Notes: generated by a model from the letters alone, not told the origin. Positions 1-7,633 are shown, numbered from the stretch's first letter. The stretch is 7,987 bases of DNA from Mucilaginibacter sp. (GCA_028288315.1 JAQBNY010000047.1:1-7987); one strand, 5' to 3'. A program made the numbers and translations.

Positions 1-266
1 ACTAATAAAGATCCTAAAAGTCCCGGTCCGCGTGTAAAAGCTACTGCATCAATATCATTTTTGTTTACTTTTGCGTTCAATAATGCTTGTTGTACCGCAG
101 GAACAATATTTTGCTGATGAACCCTTGAGGCAAGTTCAGGGACTACACCACCGTAAGCTTCGTGAATGGTTTGGTTGGCAATAACATTGCTTAATATCAC
201 ACCATCAACACAAACAGACGCTGATGTTTCATCACATGAAGATTCGATTCCTAATATTACGGGCAT
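1..266 (-). CDS. tsaD: tRNA N6-threonylcarbamoyladenosine transferase TsaD, N-terminal part (3' end outside window)
   Basis: TsaD transfers the threonylcarbamoyl group from threonylcarbamoyl-AMP to A37 of ANN-decoding tRNAs (the t6A modification), acting in the cytoplasm with TsaB and TsaE. Only the first 88 codons are visible; the gene runs off the left edge. The reading shows the family's N-terminal signatures in order: GIESSCDETSA (residues 6-16, the ASKHA-type nucleotide-binding opening), YGGVVPELASRVH (38-50) and TRGPGLLGSLL (78-88). The iron-binding HxxxH motif of the family would lie beyond the edge. The ATG at 264-266 is secure because an in-frame TAA sits 12 bases upstream (276-278) and the protein begins at the usual family position. 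The gene is divergent from the tamB-like gene across 150 bp. Nothing visible is abnormal. The family assignment is near certain; whether the rest is intact cannot be seen. Confidence 0.96.
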   Translation of the reverse strand, partial: MPVILGIESSCDETSASVCVDGVILSNVIANQTIHEAYGGVVPELASRVHQQNIVPAVQQALLNAKVNKNDIDAVAFTRGPGLLGSLL

Positions 267-279
267 TTTGTTAAATTAA

Positions 280-296
280 AAGTCAAAAAAAGACTT
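280..296. repeat. Small inverted repeat with A7 loop upstream of tsaD
   Basis: AAGTC (280-284) and GACTT (292-296) are perfectly complementary around seven A residues. It lies 14 bases upstream of the tsaD start codon, so it would sit in the tsaD leader. A 5-bp, AT-leaning stem is weak and expected fairly often by chance in such DNA; no function is claimed. Confidence 0.35.
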
Positions 297-323
297 ACCT
301 TTTGAGTGTAAAATATATTAAGG

Positions 324-358
324 AAGTAAAACACTTTAAGCGTTTTAAGATTTTACTT
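324..358. repeat. 8-bp perfect inverted repeat in the tsaD/tamB divergent region
   Basis: AAGTAAAA (324-331) and TTTTACTT (351-358) form a perfect 8-bp inverted repeat separated by 19 bases. The spacer itself holds two direct copies of TTTAAG (335-340 and 344-349). The right arm overlaps the predicted tamB -7 element at 354-361, which makes an operator or attenuating hairpin conceivable. The region is very AT-rich, so a chance origin is also realistic. Confidence 0.45.
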
Positions 359-361
359 TTG
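354..361 (+). promoter_or_regulatory. Candidate -7 promoter element for the tamB-like gene
   Basis: TACTTTTG matches the Bacteroidota -7 consensus TAnnTTTG exactly. Transcription would begin roughly at 366-370, just before the open frame of tamB. No good TTTG -33 element is found at the usual distance; the nearest similar block is TTTA at 335-338, which is too close. The call rests on the -7 match and its position only. Confidence 0.4.
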
Positions 362-376
362 AACTTAATTAAACCA

Positions 377-384
377 CAAAGTTA
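377..384 (-). promoter_or_regulatory. Candidate -7 promoter element for tsaD
   Basis: Read on the minus strand this is TAACTTTG, an exact match to TAnnTTTG. It would give a tsaD leader of about 105 bases. A TTTG block exists upstream (401-398, minus strand) but only 13 bases away, shorter than the normal -33/-7 spacing. It would start transcription almost where the tamB candidate starts in the other direction. Confidence 0.3.
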
Positions 385-416
385 TTAAAAAAGTATTCAA
401 AATAGCGTTAGGAGTC

Positions 417-3400
417 GTGTTGATAATTTTGTTGCTGGTTAGCGCCTTGTTGGTGCTTATTCAGTACGAACCGGTACAAACCTGGGCAGCAAAAAAAGCA
501 ACCGCTTATTTATCAAAGGAACTTAACACTACTGTAGATATTAAGCGTCTTAAAATTGTACCCTTTTCATCTGTGGTGCTTGAGGGTTTGTACGTTTTAG
601 ATAAACAAAAAGACACGCTACTAAGTACCCCCAAACTCGCTGTTCAACTTACTGGTTTTTCCGTTTTTAATAGCATCAAAAAAAAGGTTATACATTTTGA
701 ATCTATCCAGTTGGATAATGGCTCCTTCTATCTCAAAAAACTAAAGGATAGCACTACTAATCTTAAGTTTGTGATTGATTATTTCAACTCGGGCGATACT
801 ACTACAAAGAAAAGCCAACCCTGGACACTAACCTTCCAAAAGATAGCCATTAATAACTTTCATTTTAAATACAAGAATAAATTACGCGATACAGTTATAA
901 GCGGAGTGAATTTTGATGATATTGATGTTAGCCATTTTAGCACTATTGTGCGCAATATGGACTTGAAAAATCATCTGTTCAAGGCTCGTATAAACGGATT
1001 AACCTTACGCGAAAAAAGTGGATTCTTTTTAAAGAACTTTAATAGCAATGCTACTATTGATACTAACCAGATACTGCTTCAAAGCCTGAATATACTAACG
1101 CCTAACTCCAACATAAGTAACTTTTTCAGGATGAAGTTTAAATCGTTTAACGATTTTAATAATATAGAGAATAAGGTAAACATGGATGCTGATTTTAAAT
1201 CGTCGCACCTTTCATCAAAAGATATAGCTTACTTTACCCCCTCGTTAGGTAAAATAAATTTCGAACTGGGTGTTGATGGGCGCATACGAGGATTGGTAAA
1301 TAATTTAAGAGCTACCAACCTTACCATAACAGCCGCACAAGCCACTTTTATTAAAGGAGATTTTCATTTAACAGGCCTGCCCGATTGGGAGAATACTTTT
1401 CTGCAACTAAAGTTTGATCAAATAGCTACCAACAAAAAAGACCTTGATTATTTGTACAGCCATTTTACTGGGAAAAACAACCAGCATGTTCCTGAAATTG
1501 TAGATGAGTTTGGAAATATAAACTTTACCGGCAGGTTCACTGGCTTGCAAAACGATTTTGTAGCATTTGGTACATTTAAAACCAAACTGGGCCGCTTTGA
1601 TCCGGATATTAACCTTAAAATAAACAAAGCCGGTGTGCCAAGCTACAGTGGCAAAGTAAAAACATCAAACTTTGATTTGGGTGCACTGCTTGATGATAAA
1701 ACAATTGGCCGCGCCACCTTATCAGCAAATGTAACGGGCCACGGCGATAATCTTAAAACCCTGGCTATAAAAGGTGATGCCAAGGTTGATAGAATTGACT
1801 TTAAAGGATATAATTATGCCAACCTGGTTTTTAACGGCGGCTTTGCTAATAAAACCGCAACCGGTAAATTGACTATAAATGATCAGAATTTAAAGCTTAA
1901 CCTTACCGGAAGCGTTAACCTTAATCCTACATTGCCGGTATATAATTTTTTAGGAACCATAAATACCGCCAGGCTTAATAAGTTAAAACTACTAAAGGAT
2001 ACTATTACATTTAACACTAAAATAAACACCAATTTCTCTGGTAATAGCCTGGAAAACCTGGACGGAAGAATACTACTTACCAATATACGGGTCATTAATC
2101 CAAAGAGCGATTATGTTGTTGATACTTTATCATTAAACGCAAATGGCAAGGGTAACGACAGGACTATTTCTTTAAAATCTGACATTGCCGACGCTAGTAT
2201 AAAAGGCAGCTTTGACTTGGCTACATTGCCTTCTTATTATAAAACTATCGCCAAAAAGTACATTCCATCATTAAAAACTGATATAAATCCACCTAAACCG
2301 CAGAACTTCGATTTTACTCTTACACTTAAAAACCTTGATCCTTTGACAGCCATGTTTATGCCTGATCTAAAGATACCGGAACAGGGAACGTTTGTAGGTA
2401 AATTTAACTCGGAAAACAAAACAGCTACATTAAACGGATACATTAAAACTATAAAACTGGGTAAAATAGTTTTTCATGATTTTATAGTTGATGAAAACAC
2501 CAGCGATAATCTGCTGGGTTTAAACTTATCCTTAAGTAAAGTTGATTTAACGGATAGCCTATTCATTAGAAACATCAACATAACTAATTTTTTAAAGAAC
2601 GATAGTTTAAACTTTAACGTAAAGCTATCTGATAAAGATGCTGCCAACCAACTTGATCTTTACGGGCTGGTTGAATTTGGGCGCGACACCACTGCTAAGC
2701 TAAAAATATTACCATCTGATGTAGTACTTGAACACGAGAAATGGAAAATACAGGATCAGGTGAGGATTCGTTTATTGGATGATGGCAAAACCCAGGTATC
2801 GGGTTTTGAACTTTCAAATGGTAAGCAAAAAGTAAAAGTAAGCGGCCTTATATCTGATAATCCTGACGATATACTAAAAGTAACCTTTGAAAAATTTAGC
2901 ATGGCCACCCTAAATCAACTTACAAAAACATCAGGAGTATTGCTTAAGGGTTCATTAAATGGTAATGTGCTATTAAGTTCAATAGTAAAATCGCCGGGGG
3001 TGGATGCCAACTTAAGTGTCGATTCGCTAATGATGAACAAAACTTTGGTTGGCGATGTAAAAATAAAATCGACCCTTGATAATGCACGTGAAGCAGCAAA
3101 AGCTAACTTGAATATTACCAACCATGGTTTAGAGACAATGAATATAGCCGGTGTTTATCTCCTCGGCAAAAAAGGCACTGATGATAATCTTGATTTTGAC
3201 GTAAAAATGGATAAAACAGAGGCCATCATATTTGAGCCATTTGTAAAAGATTTGGTATCAAACCTTAAAGGAACTATTTCTGCAAATCTCAAGCTGTCGG
3301 GCAAGCCATCAAGCCCATCATTAAACGGCGATCTATCATTGAACAATACAGGTGTTACAGTAAATTATTTAAAAACCAGTTATACTGTTAATGAAAAATT

Positions 3401-4886
3401 GAGTGTAACTAACAGCGTTATTAATATTGATAAAATGGTGCTGAAAGATTACAAAGGTGGCAAAGGCGAAGCCAATGGCAAAGTGGACCTTAACAATATA
3501 TCAAACCCAACCCTTAATATTACCCTGGATGCAGAGAACCTGATGGCCCTTAACACCACATTTAAAGACAACCATATTTATTATGGAGTAGCTTACGGCA
3601 CTGGTAAATTTAGCTTTACCGGGCCGGTGGATAATATGAAAATAGACATTAAAGCCACCACAGAGGAAGGAACAATATTTAATATACCGTTAAACTCATC
3701 TGTTACTGCTGTTGATTATGATTTTATTCGTTTTGTAAACCATAACGATACTACTCAAAAGGCTGTTAACAAAGTTCATGCATTTAACGGTGTCACTCTT
3801 AATTTCGATTTAACGATTGATGAAAAAACAATTGTAAAAATAGCTACAGATTATGGCAATTTAGAAGGCAGCGGTGTGGCAAGAAATCTTAAGCTAAATA
3901 TAAATAGCCTGGGCGATTTTGAGATGTTTGGTGATTTCCTGATCACCACCGGTAAATTTGAATTTACAGCTAAAGATTTTATCAGTAAAAACTTTACGGT
4001 TAGCCAGGGTGGCACCATACGGTGGACGGGGAACCCATCTAATGCCGAGATAAACCTAAAGGCGCTATATGAAGTACGTACAAATATTGCACCGCTATAT
4101 ACGGCGGCAGGTTTACAATCACCATTTGGGGCAAAGCAAGTTTTAGTACAGGCCGAATTACTGATCACCAAATCGTTATTACATCCAAATATTGATTTTA
4201 ACTTTAATTTCCCGGTAGAGCCCTCTATTAAGGATGACCTGGTTACTTACCTGTCTGACAATAATAACCGCAGCCAACAGGCTCTAAGCATCATTGTAAG
4301 GCGTAGTTTTGCATCGGGTACGGGTAACAACCTAAGCACCCAGGTATTAGGTACTGCGGGTGAGGCCGTAAGTGAGTTTGCATTTAATAAACTTAACAGC
4401 TTTATATCACAATCAAACGTTAAAGGCCTTGATTTAAACATCCGCTCTCTTAATGATGCCAGTTTAGGTATAAGGCTTTTTAACGACCGCCTGCAGCTTA
4501 ACGGAAACGTTTATTCAAATACCGGCACTAGCGATTTGTTTAACACACAACAAAGTTTACTTAATACCGATTTCAGGAATCTGACTAAAGATTTTGAGAT
4601 GCAATACCTCATCCGCAAGGACGGGAATCTGCGTGTAAAGTACTCTTACCGCGCATTGAATAGCACTACTCTAAATACCATTACAGATAACTTAATTGTG
4701 CAATATGTAAACGGTATTGGGTTAGTTTACCAGCGCGATTTTGACACTTTTGGCGAATTTATAAGAAATATGTTTAGGCAGGGAAGGCGCAATAAGGTAC
4801 CAGTAAATCCAGCACCTACACCGGCAGCAACTACCACCAAGCCAATAGTAACCCGTGGCCCGGATGATGATGAAAAAGACGATTAA
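417..4886 (+). CDS. tamB: TamB-like translocation/assembly module protein (DUF490 family)
   Basis: TamB-family proteins are anchored in the inner membrane by one N-terminal helix and span the periplasm as a long beta-structured groove, working with an Omp85 partner in outer-membrane assembly or lipid movement. The GTG-start product is 1489 aa, longer than E. coli TamB (about 1260) but usual for Bacteroidota. A hydrophobic segment (about 1-16) is followed by an AsmA-like beginning, a very long repeat-like beta-rich middle with many N/D/K/T residues, and the C-terminal TamB domain (about 1130-1455) with the GGTIRWTGNPSNAEINLKA signature from residue 1198. The tail (1461-1489) is rich in Pro/Thr and then acidic. 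There is no cysteine. The start is uncertain: the frame is open from 369, and the codons upstream of 417 encode a basic stretch (KVIKKVFK) expected before a membrane anchor, yet contain no ATG/GTG/TTG. ATT at 384, GTG at 417 and TTG at 420 (AGGAG 5 bases upstream) are the options. No TamA/TamL gene is adjacent. Confidence 0.9.
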   Translation: MLIILLLVSALLVLIQYEPVQTWAAKKATAYLSKELNTTVDIKRLKIVPFSSVVLEGLYVLDKQKDTLLSTPKLAVQLTGFSVFNSIKKKVIHFESIQLDNGSFYLKKLKDSTTNLKFVIDYFNSGDTTTKKSQPWTLTFQKIAINNFHFKYKNKLRDTVISGVNFDDIDVSHFSTIVRNMDLKNHLFKARINGLTLREKSGFFLKNFNSNATIDTNQILLQSLNILTPNSNISNFFRMKFKSFNDFNNIENKVNMDADFKSSHLSSKDIAYFTPSLGKINFELGVDGRIRGLVNNLRATNLTITAAQATFIKGDFHLTGLPDWENTFLQLKFDQIATNKKDLDYLYSHFTGKNNQHVPEIVDEFGNINFTGRFTGLQNDFVAFGTFKTKLGRFDPDINLKINKAGVPSYSGKVKTSNFDLGALLDDKTIGRATLSANVTGHGDNLKTLAIKGDAKVDRIDFKGYNYANLVFNGGFANKTATGKLTINDQNLKLNLTGSVNLNPTLPVYNFLGTINTARLNKLKLLKDTITFNTKINTNFSGNSLENLDGRILLTNIRVINPKSDYVVDTLSLNANGKGNDRTISLKSDIADASIKGSFDLATLPSYYKTIAKKYIPSLKTDINPPKPQNFDFTLTLKNLDPLTAMFMPDLKIPEQGTFVGKFNSENKTATLNGYIKTIKLGKIVFHDFIVDENTSDNLLGLNLSLSKVDLTDSLFIRNINITNFLKNDSLNFNVKLSDKDAANQLDLYGLVEFGRDTTAKLKILPSDVVLEHEKWKIQDQVRIRLLDDGKTQVSGFELSNGKQKVKVSGLISDNPDDILKVTFEKFSMATLNQLTKTSGVLLKGSLNGNVLLSSIVKSPGVDANLSVDSLMMNKTLVGDVKIKSTLDNAREAAKANLNITNHGLETMNIAGVYLLGKKGTDDNLDFDVKMDKTEAIIFEPFVKDLVSNLKGTISANLKLSGKPSSPSLNGDLSLNNTGVTVNYLKTSYTVNEKLSVTNSVINIDKMVLKDYKGGKGEANGKVDLNNISNPTLNITLDAENLMALNTTFKDNHIYYGVAYGTGKFSFTGPVDNMKIDIKATTEEGTIFNIPLNSSVTAVDYDFIRFVNHNDTTQKAVNKVHAFNGVTLNFDLTIDEKTIVKIATDYGNLEGSGVARNLKLNINSLGDFEMFGDFLITTGKFEFTAKDFISKNFTVSQGGTIRWTGNPSNAEINLKALYEVRTNIAPLYTAAGLQSPFGAKQVLVQAELLITKSLLHPNIDFNFNFPVEPSIKDDLVTYLSDNNNRSQQALSIIVRRSFASGTGNNLSTQVLGTAGEAVSEFAFNKLNSFISQSNVKGLDLNIRSLNDASLGIRLFNDRLQLNGNVYSNTGTSDLFNTQQSLLNTDFRNLTKDFEMQYLIRKDGNLRVKYSYRALNSTTLNTITDNLIVQYVNGIGLVYQRDFDTFGEFIRNMFRQGRRNKVPVNPAPTPAATTTKPIVTRGPDDDEKDD
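4883..4886. other. Shared convergent stop codons (TTAA)
   Basis: The tamB TAA (4884-4886, plus) and the ribBA TAA (4885-4883, minus) overlap in the palindrome TTAA. The two genes therefore overlap by four bases with no intergenic space, so any terminator for either gene must lie inside the other gene's coding sequence. No GC-rich stem plus T-run was seen at the junction. Confidence 0.95.
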
Positions 4887-6088
4887 TGTTCACGCATTAT
4901 TGCATGATCCATTTTATCTCTTTTAGTACGTAAATAAGCTTCATTATGTGGGTTTGATGCTATCTCTATTGGCAGGTTCTCAACTACCTCTAATCCGTAA
5001 CCAATAAGCCCTGCACGTTTTTTAGGATTATTAGTTAATAAACGCATTTTTGAAATACCCAGGCTACGCAATATTTGGGCGCCTATACCGTAATCGCGCT
5101 GATCCATCTGGAAACCCAGTTTAATATTGGCTTCAACGGTATCCAAGCCATTTTCCTGCAAATGGTAAGCTTTTAGCTTATTTATTAGCCCAATGCCACG
5201 GCCTTCCTGATTCATATAAACAATTACGCCCTTACCCTCTTTGCTAATAATCTCCATTGCCTTATGCAACTGTGGGCCGCAATCACATCGGCATGAGCCA
5301 AAAATGTCGCCGGTAACACATGAGCTGTGCACGCGCACTAAAACCGGTTCATCAGGTTTCCACTCGCCTTTTACAAGTGCAAGATGGTTTTCGCCGGTAT
5401 CAAGCTGCGTATAAGCAATCATATCAAAATCGCCCCACTCAGTAGGCATCTTTACAGATACTTCTTTTTTAACTAATGATTCTGTATCTAAACGGTAAGC
5501 GATCAAGTCTTTTATAGAAACAATTTTAAGATCAAACTCTTTGGCCATCGCAAGTAATTCCGGCAAACGGGCCATATCGCCATCCTCCTTCATTATTTCG
5601 CATATAACGCCTGCAGGCTCAAAACCGGCTAATACCGAAAGATCAATAGCCGCTTCTGTATGCCCGGAACGCCTTAATACCCCTCCATCTTTAGCAATAA
5701 GCGGAAAAATATGTCCGGGTCTGCCCAGGTCATCCGGCTTTGTTGTAGAATCAATTAAAGCCAATATAGTTTTTGAACGATCAGTTGCAGATATACCGGT
5801 AGTGCAACCGTTACCAAGCAAATCAACAGAAACCGTAAAATTGGTTTCATGCGAAGTGGTATTTTTGCTTACCATTGGTTCAAGTTCAAGCTCTTGCGCT
5901 CGTTTTTTAGTTATAGGGGCACAAACTAATCCACGGCCATAACGCGCCATAAAATTTATGGTCTCTGGCGTAGCATTACGTGCAGCGGTTAAAAAATCAC
6001 CCTCATTCTCACGATCTTCGTCATCAACAACAATTATGGTTTTACCTGCTTTTATAGCTTCAATCGCTTCCGATATGGTGTTCAGCAT
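4883..6088 (-). CDS. ribBA: Bifunctional 3,4-dihydroxy-2-butanone-4-phosphate synthase / GTP cyclohydrolase II
   Basis: This 401-aa cytoplasmic enzyme supplies both precursors of riboflavin. The N-terminal RibB domain (about 1-200) turns ribulose 5-phosphate into 3,4-dihydroxy-2-butanone 4-phosphate plus formate; the C-terminal RibA domain (about 205-395) opens GTP to the diaminopyrimidine precursor. RibB motifs are intact: acidic DDEDRENEGD (22-31), RSGHTEAAIDL (140-150) with the metal-ligand His143, and GVICEIMKEDGDMAR (160-174). RibA motifs are intact: HSSCVTGDIFGSCRCDCG (254-271), whose Cys257, Cys268 and Cys270 match the zinc ligands, then NQEGRGIGL (293-301), DQRDYG (329-334) and LTNNPKKRAGL (351-361). 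Length and both ends fit the fused family, so the ATG at 6086-6088 is sound; no Shine-Dalgarno is visible, only an A-rich stretch before the ATG. It lies 122 bp downstream of the lptF/G-like gene on the same strand and has its own promoter candidate. Confidence 0.98.
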   Translation of the reverse strand: MLNTISEAIEAIKAGKTIIVVDDEDRENEGDFLTAARNATPETINFMARYGRGLVCAPITKKRAQELELEPMVSKNTTSHETNFTVSVDLLGNGCTTGISATDRSKTILALIDSTTKPDDLGRPGHIFPLIAKDGGVLRRSGHTEAAIDLSVLAGFEPAGVICEIMKEDGDMARLPELLAMAKEFDLKIVSIKDLIAYRLDTESLVKKEVSVKMPTEWGDFDMIAYTQLDTGENHLALVKGEWKPDEPVLVRVHSSCVTGDIFGSCRCDCGPQLHKAMEIISKEGKGVIVYMNQEGRGIGLINKLKAYHLQENGLDTVEANIKLGFQMDQRDYGIGAQILRSLGISKMRLLTNNPKKRAGLIGYGLEVVENLPIEIASNPHNEAYLRTKRDKMDHAIMREH

Positions 6089-6105
6089 TTTTTTTACGTT
6101 TGAGG

Positions 6106-6133
6106 ATCAGCTATTGAATTTCACTTTGCTGAT
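6106..6133 (-). repeat. Inverted repeat in the ribBA leader
   Basis: ATCAGC (6106-6111) and GCTGAT (6128-6133) are a perfect 6-bp inverted repeat with a 16-base loop, 17 bases upstream of the ribBA start. If the promoter candidate at 6141-6148 is real, the hairpin would stand at the very 5' end of the ribBA mRNA. It does not resemble an FMN riboswitch. A stabilising or translational role is only a guess. Confidence 0.4.
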
Positions 6134-6140
6134 ATTGCAA

Positions 6141-6148
6141 CAAATTTA
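6141..6148 (-). promoter_or_regulatory. Candidate -7 promoter element for ribBA
   Basis: On the minus strand the bases read TAAATTTG, an exact TAnnTTTG match, predicting a start near 6135 and a leader of about 46 bases. A TTTA block at 6168-6165 is the nearest thing to a -33 TTTG, but it lies 16 bases away and differs in one base. Its place between lptF/G and ribBA would allow ribBA to be transcribed independently. Confidence 0.45.
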
Positions 6149-6187
6149 TATGATAATTAAATGGTAAAGGTCGGTATTTTGTAAAAC

Positions 6188-6215
6188 TATATGGTATTAA
6201 ATATGTGGTATTAAA
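6188..6215. repeat. 14-bp tandem duplication across the lptF/G-like stop codon
   Basis: TATATGGTATTAAA (6188-6201) is followed directly by TATGTGGTATTAAA (6202-6215); 13 of 14 bases agree. The second copy contains the stop codon of the LptF/LptG-like gene (6211-6213, minus strand), so the duplication covers the last codons and the first 3' untranslated bases. The unit is not a multiple of three, so the extra copy lies after the stop in a shifted frame. It looks like a slippage duplication. Confidence 0.8.
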
Positions 6216-7626
6216 CCTCTTTACGAAAACGAATACGCTTAAAGAAGCGTTTATACATTTCTACGTCAAATAAAGCGGAGTCGGTAGCGGCCTTGTAACT
6301 AAGAAATAACCCGATAGGAAATAATACTGCTATAGCTACCCAGGCACCAATTAACGGCGACAAATTACCTTCCTTGGCAGATTTTTCGCCAATGGTGCCA
6401 ATTATATAATAAACCAGGAAAAAAATAACCGAAACCACAACCGGTAAGCCTAATCCACCTTTACGGATAATAGCTCCTAATGGGGCGCCTATCAGGAACA
6501 ACACAATACATGCTGCAGACAAGGTGAACTTTTTCTGATACTCCATTATATACCTGCGAATACTTTTTGTAGTGTCTTTATAATTATTAGTACGCAATTT
6601 TAATGCATCCTGTATCTGGCGCACCTCGCTCGATGCATTATTAAATGCATTAATCTTGTCGTTTATGGCATGCACTAGTAAACTATCGGCAGGGATCGGT
6701 TTTTTGACCGCTTTAGAGCTTTTTGGAAGTATAAAGTATCTAATATTAGGTACAATTAACCTATAATTAACGCTTATACTGCTATCCACGTTTCTGTGTG
6801 CCGAATCAATATAATGCTGCAGCTGCCTTAAATTCATCATCATTGAAGCTTGCCTGAATTCATTTTCATTTGTCCTTGTCATTTTAAACTCTGAAAGGTC
6901 AAACCGCTGTTCTGTTTCTTTAAAGCGGAAACGGGTTAATCGCTGGCGTTGGTTATAATTTACCTCGCCCGGAGATTCTTCATACCTTATCCCATCCTTT
7001 AGTTTCAAAACAAGGAAAAGATCATCCTTAGTACGATACATCATTCCCGACTTTGCGAAAGTAACAATATGATTAGCATCAATATTCCCATGCTGATAAA
7101 TCATAATGCCATATAGTGTTTGCCCATCGGGATCTTTTCGCTTAACCCTTATAGTTGTTCTCGGGAAACGGCTGCTGAAAATATTCTCAGGTATCAGATC
7201 GGCCGATTTTTGTTTACGGGCATCATACAGTAAAGAGTAATATTTTAGATTAGCTACCGGCAGCATATAGTCTGAAAACATAAAGGCTGCTATACTTATC
7301 ACAAAAACAACTACCATCATTGGGTACATAGCCCTACGCAATGATATTCCTGCCGATTTAATAGCTACCAGCTCATAATTTTCTCCCAGGCTACCGTAAG
7401 TCATAATAGATGAGAGGAGAACGGATAATGGTAACGCCATTGCAAGGTTTGTGGCCGAATTGTACATCATCAGTTCAAGTATGATATACCATTTAAACCC
7501 CTTGCCTATTAAATCATCAATGTATTTAAATAAAAATAACATCAATAGCACAAACATCACTATCAATAAGGTGACTATAAAGGGCCTTATAAATGATTTA
7601 AGTAATAAGAGATGTATTTTTTTCAT
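6211..7626 (-). CDS. LptF/LptG (YjgP/YjgQ) family permease
   Basis: Members form the membrane part of the LptB2FG ABC transporter, which pulls lipopolysaccharide out of the inner membrane and passes it to LptC and LptA. The 471-aa protein has the family plan: transmembrane helices near 12-35, 55-78 and 100-120, a periplasmic beta-jellyroll region (about 145-290), then helices near 368-386, 393-412 and 426-444. GENYELVAIKSAGISLRR (81-98) fits the cytoplasmic coupling segment that meets the ATPase LptB, and GAPLGAIIRKGGLGLP (380-395) is the conserved glycine-rich stretch at TM4-TM5. It is about 100 residues longer than E. coli LptF or LptG; the extra length is mainly a charged, partly helical region (about 290-360) before TM4. 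The ATG is fixed by a TAA directly before it (7629-7627). It lies downstream of the START-like gene and upstream of ribBA. Whether it serves as LptF or LptG cannot be decided here. Confidence 0.93.
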   Translation of the reverse strand: MKKIHLLLLKSFIRPFIVTLLIVMFVLLMLFLFKYIDDLIGKGFKWYIILELMMYNSATNLAMALPLSVLLSSIMTYGSLGENYELVAIKSAGISLRRAMYPMMVVVFVISIAAFMFSDYMLPVANLKYYSLLYDARKQKSADLIPENIFSSRFPRTTIRVKRKDPDGQTLYGIMIYQHGNIDANHIVTFAKSGMMYRTKDDLFLVLKLKDGIRYEESPGEVNYNQRQRLTRFRFKETEQRFDLSEFKMTRTNENEFRQASMMMNLRQLQHYIDSAHRNVDSSISVNYRLIVPNIRYFILPKSSKAVKKPIPADSLLVHAINDKINAFNNASSEVRQIQDALKLRTNNYKDTTKSIRRYIMEYQKKFTLSAACIVLFLIGAPLGAIIRKGGLGLPVVVSVIFFLVYYIIGTIGEKSAKEGNLSPLIGAWVAIAVLFPIGLFLSYKAATDSALFDVEMYKRFFKRIRFRKEV

Positions 7627-7633
7627 TTAGGGC

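Noticed and set aside
1883..3346. Several 63-70 codon minus-strand frames inside tamB
   Set aside because: Short antisense shadows without motifs or start signals.
3851..4171. Minus-strand open frame of 106 codons inside tamB
   Set aside because: It lies fully antisense to a conserved TamB domain, has no recognisable motif and no upstream signals; it is a shadow of the coding frame.
4860..4910. Bidirectional intrinsic terminator at the tamB/ribBA junction
   Set aside because: No GC-rich stem with a T-run is visible; the genes overlap at TTAA.
5541..5942. Plus-strand open frame of 133 codons inside ribBA
   Set aside because: Antisense to conserved RibB sequence, rich in Ser/Pro as expected from reverse reading, with no family resemblance.
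5958..6167. Plus-strand open frame running from ribBA into the spacer
   Set aside because: Mostly antisense to the ribBA 5' end and crosses the ribBA promoter candidate; no homology recognised.
6089..6210. FMN riboswitch before ribBA
   Set aside because: The leader contains GTGAAATTC, like part of the RFN core, but the following CCGGCGGT block and the other conserved stems are absent and the leader is too short.
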